A stretch of 12,285 nucleotides of DNA, taken from the NCBI GenBank assembly GCA_041747755.1, contig JBGTEN010000273.1, positions 1-12,285 of the forward strand, in the 5' to 3' direction. Both the position numbers and the translations under genes were made by a program. The notes beneath the pieces were generated by a model that was not told the DNA's origin, ran no database searches, and saw only the letters and a list, made by a program, of their open reading frames with translations. Source of the stretch: Aurantibrevibacter sp041747755. Its GTDB lineage: Bacteria > Bacteroidota > Bacteroidia > Flavobacteriales > Flavobacteriaceae. Of this stretch, positions 1-5,882 are shown in pieces. Positions within the stretch are counted from its first letter, which is position 1. Every line of letters begins with the position of its first letter.

Positions 1-5
1 GTACT

Positions 6-40
6 AAAAGCTCTCAAGAAATTGAGAGCTTTTTTCTTTT
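6..40 (+). terminator. Intrinsic terminator of an upstream plus-strand gene
   Basis: A perfect 12-bp stem (6-17 paired with 22-33) closes on a GAAA tetraloop and runs into a T-rich tract (30-40, broken by one C). The tail is much better on the plus strand than on the minus strand, so it most likely ends a plus-strand transcript that begins left of the window. The A-tract on the left side could give weak termination in the other direction. The gene it serves is not visible. Confidence 0.85.
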
Positions 41-63
41 AAAATCGAGTCTAAAAAATGGTC

Positions 64-85
64 AGGTACAACATAGGTACAACAT
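64..85. repeat. Perfect 11-bp tandem direct repeat (two copies)
   Basis: AGGTACAACAT occurs twice head to tail, at 64-74 and 75-85, with no mismatch and no spacer. It lies about 115 bases left of the tRNA fragment at 199-240. Short direct repeats beside an attachment core are typical arm-type binding sites of tyrosine recombinases, so this may be an integrase or excisionase site. That role is inferred from position only; no recombinase gene is visible in the window. Confidence 0.6.
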
Positions 86-198
86 TTTGCTATTTTAACT
101 ACTAAATTTAGAATAATCGGTTTTAAATATATTTGACATTAGAAACTATTATTTTGCACTACTGTCGTTAGTTTTTTATAGATAATTTAAGAGTCAAG

Positions 199-240
199 CT
201 CATAATCCGAAGGTCCCGGGTTCGAGTCCAATTCCCACCA
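199..240 (+). pseudogene. 3' half of a CAU-anticodon tRNA; likely attachment-site scar
   Basis: The stretch has exact tRNA geometry from position 32 onward: a CTCATAA anticodon loop (199-205, anticodon CAU), a 3' anticodon strand TCCGA, a 5-base variable region, a CCGGG strand, a TTCGAGT loop, then a 3' T-stem strand and acceptor strand ending at the discriminator A (240). The T-stem keeps only two of five pairs (CCGGG against CCAAT). The bases before 199 do not form the 5' anticodon strand, D-arm or acceptor strand, so no functional tRNA is encoded. An exact tRNA 3' half with foreign sequence before it is the usual far-end scar of an element integrated in a tRNA gene. The CAU anticodon fits initiator Met, elongator Met or the Ile2 precursor. 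The CCA-less 3' end and the string after the T-loop look most like initiator tRNA, but this is not settled. Confidence 0.75.
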
Positions 241-835
241 CTATATAAAACAAGGCTTTAAAGATGTGACGCTTTTTTTTTGTGAGATCGCTTCAACATT
301 TTACTTTATTACTTTTCTAATTTACGTTTAGGTATGTTGTCAAAAACTGCTGTATTATTCTTTTAGCCATGCATCAATTAATGTCGTTTTCTATTCGCAT
401 TCAGCTAATGCATAGGGTTAGGTGTTTCATTCAAAAAATTGCATACAGCATTCTGAAACTTCCAATTTTAATTTCTATCTGTGCTTATTACTTTTAAAAT
501 AACTATACTTTTTGGAAAGGAATCTTGAGTTTGGTTCATTAGTTAAATCCTGTGGGAATCTGTACCCATTCATAACGTGGGGAATAGAATAAGATCATAT
601 ACAGAATAAAAAGATATAAGACATTTGAATTAATGATTAAAATAAAGAAAGGAAAACTCTATAATGTATCACGCCATCAAAATTAACTTAAAAAAATATA
701 GATTTTTTTTATAAGAAAAAGTTAAAACCTGTTAATTATAGCGAGCATATATGGCATGATGTTTACTTTAATGGGAATTTCTAAACGAGCATAAGGAAAT
801 TGATGGAAATAGTGTATATAATAAAACCTTAAATC
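241..835. other. Intergenic stretch with no recognisable gene
   Basis: About 595 bases with no credible coding region on either strand. A nine-T run after GACGC (about 273-281) just downstream of the tRNA fragment could be the remnant of a tRNA terminator, but the left arm no longer pairs convincingly. Short open stretches, such as a 16-codon one starting at 664, have no family signature. An antisense open frame at 722-964 overlaps the start of the hydrolase gene and has a low-complexity Phe/Ile/Tyr-rich translation. I see no good flavobacterial -33/-7 promoter (TTTG/TAnnTTTG) in front of 836. The stretch is consistent with decayed DNA next to an integration site. Confidence 0.6.
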
Positions 836-1726
836 ATGAGTGATAAAAATGATGTTGAAACGATTATAAAGAAGCACGAAGCTTCTGGAAAATATGTTGA
901 AGTGAATGGAATTAAATGTTTTGCTTTGGATAAGGGAAGCGGAGAAGCTGTTCTTTGTTTGCACGGGGTGCCAACCTCTTCTTTTTTATACAGAAAAATA
1001 GTTCCGGCGCTGGCAGAAAAAGGGTACAGAGGTGTAGCTATTGATTTTCCAGGTTTAGGTTTTTCTGACAGACCAGAGGATTTTGATTATTCCTTTGCTT
1101 CTTTAGCTCAGTTTAGCGCCAAAGCTGCCCAAAAATTGGGACTGGATAAGTATCATCTTTTAATACACGATATTGGTGGTCCTATTGGTTTTGCAGTGGC
1201 AGCCAATAATCTGGAAAAAGTCTTGTCTATTACTATCCTTAATACTTGGATAGATGTGGTAAATTTTAAAAAACCTTGGCCAATGCGACCGTTTGAAGTA
1301 CCCGTTTTAGGAAAGCTCGAATTATTAAGTTTGCAACATCCGACTTGGCAGTTAATGTTCGATAAAATGGGGGTGAATGACAGTTCAAAAATTCCAAAAA
1401 ATGAAATCAATGCACATATCGATATCCTAAAAATTAACGATGGTGGAGATGCCTTCTTAAAAATAATGAAAAGCTTTGATGATTCAGAAGAATTTAGAAG
1501 CTTGTGTTATAAGGCGGTGCAGCATGTTCCTTATCCAATTCAGGCAATTTGGGGCGTAGACGATCCATTTTTAACCTTAAAGGAAAAAGGAGAGGAGATT
1601 AAAAAAGCAGCTGGCTTATCAAAAGTTCATGAGCTTAGTTCCCGTCACTTTTTGCAGGAAGAAAAACCTATGGAAATTGTGGAAAAGGTTGAGGAGATAA
1701 TTCTGCTTTCTAAAAAAAATGCTTAA
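836..1726 (+). CDS. Alpha/beta hydrolase, haloalkane dehalogenase/epoxide hydrolase superfamily
   Basis: A 296-residue protein, the normal length for this superfamily. It has the oxyanion-hole motif HGVPTSS (43-49), a nucleophile elbow HDIGG (111-115) with Asp112 as nucleophile, the acid in WGVDDP (Asp243, possibly Asp242), and the catalytic His271 in RHFLQEE. Asp as nucleophile groups it with haloalkane dehalogenases and epoxide hydrolases rather than serine esterases. True haloalkane dehalogenases and many epoxide hydrolases have HDWGG; here Trp is replaced by Ile113, removing a halide-stabilising residue, so dehalogenase activity should not be assumed. No signal peptide is seen, so it is probably cytoplasmic. 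The start is fixed because the same frame is closed by a TAA a few codons upstream (after an ATG at 803). It stands alone and converges with the glycosyltransferase gene 19 bases away, with no obvious terminator between. Substrate unknown. Confidence 0.88.
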   Translation: MSDKNDVETIIKKHEASGKYVEVNGIKCFALDKGSGEAVLCLHGVPTSSFLYRKIVPALAEKGYRGVAIDFPGLGFSDRPEDFDYSFASLAQFSAKAAQKLGLDKYHLLIHDIGGPIGFAVAANNLEKVLSITILNTWIDVVNFKKPWPMRPFEVPVLGKLELLSLQHPTWQLMFDKMGVNDSSKIPKNEINAHIDILKINDGGDAFLKIMKSFDDSEEFRSLCYKAVQHVPYPIQAIWGVDDPFLTLKEKGEEIKKAAGLSKVHELSSRHFLQEEKPMEIVEKVEEIILLSKKNA

Positions 1727-1745
1727 AAAAGAAAATTAAGAAACA

Positions 1746-2417
1746 TTAATCTTTATAGAATTGTTTTAGTCGTATAGGTGAAGAGCCCAGTTTATAAAAG
1801 AGAACGAGGAGCATATCGGTTATCAATTGCCTGATGGTACCTGCTTTTTCAAATCGGCGTCCAGATGTTAGTGCCGAAGTTTTCAATTTTTTGAACTTCC
1901 CTTTTTTGCGTAGCCTTTTCTGGATTTCCACATCTTCCATAAAAGGCATTTTTTTAAAGCCTTCTATTTCTTTAAAAATATTTTTCTTTATAAATATACA
2001 ATGGTCTCCATAGGTAAAAAATTCTAGACTAAACCTGCTACACCAAGTGTAAAACTTTAGAATAGGATGAGGTTTATCCAACCTTAACCTAAAACTCCCA
2101 CCAATATGCCCCGGTTTTTGTAGATGATCGATAATTTTCTGATAAGTGTTTTGGGGCAACAGCGTATCGGCGTGCAAAAATAAAAAGATTTCACCATTAG
2201 CGTTCATTGCACCATGATTCATCTGATTGGCCCTGCCTTTTCCGGACACCAATGTTTTAACAGATTTAAAACCTTGTGATATTTTTTGGGTATCATCGGT
2301 ACTGCCACCATCCACTACAATTATTTCAAAATCCCCTATCAATTCCAGTGTATGTGATAAAATTTTTCCGAGATAATCTTCCTCGTTTAATGTCGGTATA
2401 ATGATGCTTATCTTCAT
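1746..2417 (-). CDS. TIGR04283-type family 2 glycosyltransferase (arsenosugar-associated)
   Basis: A 223-residue GT-A glycosyltransferase. The N-terminus SIIIPTLNEE (4-13), VVDGGSTDDT (34-43), GKGRANQMNHGA (59-70), the metal-binding LHAD (81-84) and the ED pair in FMEDVE (161-162) are all present, with the late TSGRRFEKAG motif (184-193). This combination and length match the rSAM/selenodomain-associated transferase 2 family, which NCBI names arsenosugar biosynthesis glycosyltransferase. The expected role is transfer of a sugar in making a small glycosylated product at the cytoplasmic face. Its ATG overlaps the stop of the preceding reductase gene by 4 bases (ATGA), so the two are translationally coupled. 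The usual cluster partners (arsenosugar radical-SAM enzyme, TIGR04282-type transferase, arsenic methyltransferase) are absent here, so the arsenosugar assignment rests on family membership only. Confidence 0.85.
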   Translation of the reverse strand: MKISIIIPTLNEEDYLGKILSHTLELIGDFEIIVVDGGSTDDTQKISQGFKSVKTLVSGKGRANQMNHGAMNANGEIFLFLHADTLLPQNTYQKIIDHLQKPGHIGGSFRLRLDKPHPILKFYTWCSRFSLEFFTYGDHCIFIKKNIFKEIEGFKKMPFMEDVEIQKRLRKKGKFKKLKTSALTSGRRFEKAGTIRQLITDMLLVLFYKLGSSPIRLKQFYKD

Positions 2418-3853
2418 TCTTTAAAGCGGTACCATTTTTTAATGATTGTTTTCATCCAGGGCTTTAGTTGGCTTACCATCTTTTCCCGTAGGAGGCTTTT
2501 ATGGATATTTGCTGCGGTTGGATAAGCATAAATTTTATTCATAAAGTTGCTTATTTTTATTCCTGCCACGCTGGCAAGTACCATTTCTTGGGTTATTTCC
2601 CCCGCATTAGGAGCAATCATACTGCCACCCAGAATTTTTGCATTGCCGGGATTGAATTTTTTTTTCTCTATAAAGAGAATTAGTTTTCCATATTCGTAAT
2701 CATCCGTGATAGCACGGTCGTCTTTACCAAAATCCGTTTCCAGACGTTCATAGTTTATATTTTTCTCCTTTAGTTGGATTTCTTTTTGTCCAAACGTGGC
2801 CACTTCAGGGTCGGTAAACGTCACCCAGGGGAAATGGTCAAAATTGAGCTTCTTTTTAAAAGGGGATAAAAAATTGTTGATGAGCAGCATATTGTGCAAT
2901 TCTGCAGCATGAGAGAATTTAAGGTTATCTGCAGCATCACCACTTACAAAAACGTGCTTATTGCTGGTCCGTAGTTTTTGGTTCAGGACAATTTTACCTT
3001 CTTTGGTAGCTATTCCTGCTTTTTCAAGATGAAGGGATTCGAAGTTTAATTCCCTGCCTATCCCCATAAAAATTGCGGTTGCTGGAATTTGCTGTTCGTT
3101 GGAGTTGCCATCTCTTAAGACAGCATTTTTTTCGTCTTTTATTTGAATGACTTCAGAATTAAAATAAAACCGGATGCCTTCCTTTTCAAGTCTTTTAAGA
3201 AGAATTGCAGATATTTTTGAATCTTCCTTTTTTAAAATTCTATCACCACGATCTACAATGCTCACATTTGCGCCCAGTCTAGAGAAGGCCTGGCCTAGTT
3301 CTATGCTTACCGGACCAGCGCCTATAAAGACAAAATGTTTCGGGATAAAATCAGTGTTGAAGATATTTTCATTGGTAAAAATCGGGAAATCTTCCGCGCC
3401 GGGAATTGCTATGGTGCGGGGAGAAGATCCCGTAGCAATAAGAATATTTTTTGCCTTAAAGGTTTCATTCTTTACCTCCACTTGATTTTTTGAAACGAAA
3501 GAGGCGTCTCCAAGTTGGACTTCCAAACCTTTTTTTCTGAAAAATTCAACATTTTCGTGGGAGCGAATAGCATTTTGTTTTTGATTTATATATGCCTTTA
3601 CTTTTTGAAGGTCAACTTCGCCGGCTGTTTTCAACCCAAATTCTTCCGAGAGCTTTGCATGATGTATTTGTTTAGCGATATGCAACAAAGCTTTACTGGG
3701 AATGCAACCAGTGTTCAGACATTCTCCTCCTATATTTTCAACTTTGCGGTCTATAAGCAACACTTTGAAACCCAATTGATGCATGCCCAAGGCAGCACCC
3801 AGCCCACCCGAACCAGCTCCAATAACTATAAGATCATATTCTTTTTTATTCAT
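2414..3853 (-). CDS. MerA/dihydrolipoamide-dehydrogenase-like flavoprotein disulfide reductase
   Basis: A 479-residue class I pyridine nucleotide-disulfide oxidoreductase. It has an N-terminal FAD Rossmann motif GAGSGG (12-17), the redox-active pair in GECLNTGCIPSK (Cys45 and Cys50), ATGSSP (140-145), a second nucleotide-binding fold VFIGAGPVSIELG (175-187), the FAD-contacting VSGDAAD (303-309) and a C-terminal dimerisation domain. In the C-terminal motif YAYPT (442-446) Tyr444 sits where lipoamide dehydrogenase and glutathione reductase have the catalytic His (HxHPT/HPT). There is no N-terminal HMA domain and no C-terminal vicinal Cys pair, so it is not a classical mercuric reductase. The substrate is unknown; a disulfide or thiol-bound metal(loid) compound is plausible given the coupled glycosyltransferase. 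The start follows an A/T-rich leader and fits the usual N-terminus (ATG, about 10 residues before the glycine motif). Confidence 0.85.
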   Translation of the reverse strand: MNKKEYDLIVIGAGSGGLGAALGMHQLGFKVLLIDRKVENIGGECLNTGCIPSKALLHIAKQIHHAKLSEEFGLKTAGEVDLQKVKAYINQKQNAIRSHENVEFFRKKGLEVQLGDASFVSKNQVEVKNETFKAKNILIATGSSPRTIAIPGAEDFPIFTNENIFNTDFIPKHFVFIGAGPVSIELGQAFSRLGANVSIVDRGDRILKKEDSKISAILLKRLEKEGIRFYFNSEVIQIKDEKNAVLRDGNSNEQQIPATAIFMGIGRELNFESLHLEKAGIATKEGKIVLNQKLRTSNKHVFVSGDAADNLKFSHAAELHNMLLINNFLSPFKKKLNFDHFPWVTFTDPEVATFGQKEIQLKEKNINYERLETDFGKDDRAITDDYEYGKLILFIEKKKFNPGNAKILGGSMIAPNAGEITQEMVLASVAGIKISNFMNKIYAYPTAANIHKSLLREKMVSQLKPWMKTIIKKWYRFKE

Positions 3854-3889
3854 TGTTATTATAAGTAAAATAAAGTATTGAATAAAATA

Positions 3890-3918
3890 AAAGTGCCCAC
3901 TTTTAAGCTTGGCACTTT
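3890..3918 (-). terminator. Hairpin with T-rich tail after the flavoprotein gene
   Basis: A perfect 8-bp stem, AAAGTGCC (3890-3897) against GGCACTTT (3911-3918), encloses a 13-base loop. Read on the minus strand it is followed by a T-rich tail (TATTTTATT), so it most likely ends the transcript of the flavodoxin-fold gene, whose stop codon is about 120 bases upstream. It lies only ~37 bases before the reductase ATG, leaving little room for a separate promoter downstream of it. It might instead act as an attenuator in the reductase leader. Confidence 0.6.
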
Positions 3919-4038
3919 CATTCAGGTTAATTAATACATTAATTTAAAACTACTTGCGCTTTTTTTCTATTCTGTAATTAAATTTTATGTCTTCAATTTT
4001 AAATAGAAAATATTGAATCGCAAATAAAGAATTGTCAT

Positions 4039-4773
4039 TTAGCGATATTCCGGATTTTCAAATTCCCAATGAGTTCCATCGTCCCAATCTTGGCGTGAGT
4101 TTCCATAATTAGAATAACCACCTTGTTTTTTTAGCATAGATGCCAAATGCAATAAATTATAAGTCATAAAAGTAGTATTCCTATTGGTGAAATCGGAATC
4201 GGTACCCAATGGTGGAGAAATCTTTTTACCCTTCCATTCTGTATCGCCGTAACTTGGCCCTGGACCAACTTCTCCTATCCAACCAGCATCAGCTTGTGGT
4301 GGAATTGAATAGCCAACATGTTGTAGTGCATATAAAATGCCCATAGCACAATGCTTTACACCATCTTCGTTACCAGTTATTACACATCCTGCCGCCTTAC
4401 CGTAAAATATATACTGTCCTTTATCATTCGTTTCACCACTCATGGCGTATAGGCGTTCTATTAATTTTTGAGCGATGGACGATTTTTCTCCAAGCCATAT
4501 AGGAGTACCTATAATAAGTATATCCGCATCCATAATAGTTTTAAAGATACTGGGCCATTCATCTACGCTCCAACCATGTTCTGTCATATCGGCGTATACG
4601 CCCGTAGCCACTTCATGGTCTATGAAACGAATGGTCTCAACAGCAACTTTTTCTTTTTCCATGATGTGTTTTGCTACATTCATAAGGGAATCCGTGTGGC
4701 TTTTTGCGGGTGATTTTTTCAATGTACAGTTTATAAATACTGCTTTTAACGCACTAAAGTCAACTTTCTTCAT
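4039..4773 (-). CDS. Flavodoxin-fold FMN protein (NADPH-dependent FMN reductase-like)
   Basis: A 244-residue protein of the flavodoxin-like/NADPH-dependent FMN reductase superfamily. The first strand and phosphate loop are AVFINCTLKKSPAKSHTDSL (11-30), DILIIGTPIWLGEKSS (84-99) is the flavin-facing loop after the third strand, and CVITGNEDG (130-138) follows the fourth. The C-terminal ~75 residues, rich in Gly, Trp, Asn and Asp, extend beyond the minimal fold. The expected role is electron transfer or quinone/flavin reduction in the cytoplasm; the partner is unknown. It is the last gene of the minus-strand array, 77 bases after the EgtD-like gene. Its leader carries GTTTTTATA twice in tandem (4782-4799). 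Several proteins in this superfamily are annotated only as flavodoxin family, and that is as far as the sequence goes. Confidence 0.8.
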   Translation of the reverse strand: MKKVDFSALKAVFINCTLKKSPAKSHTDSLMNVAKHIMEKEKVAVETIRFIDHEVATGVYADMTEHGWSVDEWPSIFKTIMDADILIIGTPIWLGEKSSIAQKLIERLYAMSGETNDKGQYIFYGKAAGCVITGNEDGVKHCAMGILYALQHVGYSIPPQADAGWIGEVGPGPSYGDTEWKGKKISPPLGTDSDFTNRNTTFMTYNLLHLASMLKKQGGYSNYGNSRQDWDDGTHWEFENPEYR

Positions 4774-4850
4774 CTATTTCTGTTTTTATAGTTTTTATAG
4801 TTTTAATATTTTAGAATTTTCAGCCTGAATTACATGAGTTGCTATTGCCT

Positions 4851-5864
4851 TTATTGTCTCGTCAAAATATAATTAGCAAAATAATTATTACTATCGCTCA
4901 TTTTATTTGTAATCTTAAAATCGGTATTCGACAAAATATCCCTCATAATGGCGTCATTGTATTTTCTAGAAATTTCGGTATGTATTCGCTCATCTTTTTC
5001 AAATACATAAGATTTGTTAATTTGGCCGATGGTCACTTTTTGATACGCCGAACTCACGAGATAACTTTTGACGATACCCTCTTGTTCATCATATTCGGAG
5101 ATATGGTTAAACTTTGCTATATCGAAATCAGCATCCAGCTCCCTGTTTATTCTGGTCAATAAATTCAAATTGAAATTTTTAGTAATACCCGTTGGGTCAT
5201 CGTAGGCAGGTAACACAATGTCACTTGGTTTAATTAGGTCTACCCCTAATAAAACCTTATCTCCATGATTTAGGTTGCTCCCTAATTGATAAATGAACTG
5301 TCCGGCATCCTCATCGGTCAAGTTGCCTAAATTTGAGCCAAGAAACAGGACAACTTTGGGACAGGAACTTTCTTTTAATGTCGACAATACTTCAAAATAA
5401 TCCCCGTGTTGTGTTTTAACGTGTAAATCAGGTATTTCAAAAGCCAACGACGCTTTTAGATTAAACAGGGCATTTTCGGATATATCTACGGGGAGATAAT
5501 CAAAGTTAAAACCTTCAGCACTCAAAGCCCGCAATAATTCCATGGTTTTTGTGCCATCGCCTGCACCTAATTCAATAAATTCAAAGTATGTTTCTTTTTG
5601 AAGTTTCAAAGAATCGATTATCAGTGCAGTGTTTTCTTTTAAAATTTCATGTTCCGCTCTCGTCAAATAGTATTCGGGCATCTTCATTATTTTCACGAAA
5701 AGCTCATCGCCATTCTTATCATAAAAGTATTTTGAAGGAATACTCTTTTTTTTCATGGAAAGACCTTCATCAACGTCTCTCATGAATTCATCTATCATCT
5801 TCAATTGTGTAGTTACACTCATAATCTTAATTGTTATTGCTTTTACGGCATTTTGTTTGAACAT
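4851..5864 (-). CDS. egtD: L-histidine N-alpha-methyltransferase (EgtD family)
   Basis: A SAM-dependent enzyme expected to trimethylate histidine to hercynine (histidine betaine), the first step of ergothioneine synthesis. Signatures with numbering from the longest start: SKYFYDKNGDELF (44-56), PEYYLTRAE (63-71), SAM loop ELGAGDGTKT (98-107), PVDIS (125-129), LGSNLGNLTDEDA (175-187), AYDDPTGITKNFN (220-232), INREL (239-243) and HTEISRKY (295-302). Asn181, Tyr221, Glu297 and Ser299 match the histidine-binding Asn, Tyr, Glu and Ser known from mycobacterial EgtD, so it should be active on histidine. Two starts are possible: 5864 (337 residues), or 5822 (323 residues, beginning MSVTTQLKMIDEF). 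The second fits the family's usual N-terminus better, since the first 14 residues have no family match. It follows the GMC oxidoreductase gene closely. No EgtB-like sulfoxide synthase or EgtE gene is in the window. Confidence 0.88.
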   Translation of the reverse strand: MFKQNAVKAITIKIMSVTTQLKMIDEFMRDVDEGLSMKKKSIPSKYFYDKNGDELFVKIMKMPEYYLTRAEHEILKENTALIIDSLKLQKETYFEFIELGAGDGTKTMELLRALSAEGFNFDYLPVDISENALFNLKASLAFEIPDLHVKTQHGDYFEVLSTLKESSCPKVVLFLGSNLGNLTDEDAGQFIYQLGSNLNHGDKVLLGVDLIKPSDIVLPAYDDPTGITKNFNLNLLTRINRELDADFDIAKFNHISEYDEQEGIVKSYLVSSAYQKVTIGQINKSYVFEKDERIHTEISRKYNDAIMRDILSNTDFKITNKMSDSNNYFANYILTRQ

Positions 5865-5882
5865 ATACCCATATTATTCCAC

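Noticed and set aside
132..156. TTTG...TATTTTG as a flavobacterial -33/-7 promoter
   Set aside because: The -7 box is one base short of TAnnTTTG, the spacing is off, and no gene follows within a reasonable distance.
168..240. A complete tRNA gene
   Set aside because: The bases before 199 provide no acceptor strand, D-arm or 5' anticodon strand, so only the 3' half exists.
664..714. Short ATG-started frame of 16 codons in the left intergenic stretch
   Set aside because: Very short, ends in a T-rich run of Phe/Leu codons, no recognisable motif; indistinguishable from chance.
722..964. Minus-strand open frame of 80 codons overlapping the hydrolase start
   Set aside because: Its translation is Phe/Ile/Tyr-rich low-complexity sequence with no family pattern, and the opposite strand carries a clear gene over half of it.
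3174..3485. Plus-strand open frame of 103 codons
   Set aside because: It lies wholly inside the well-supported reductase gene on the other strand and has no domain signature.
2414..3853. Classical mercuric reductase (merA)
   Set aside because: There is no HMA domain, no C-terminal vicinal Cys pair and no merR/merT neighbour.
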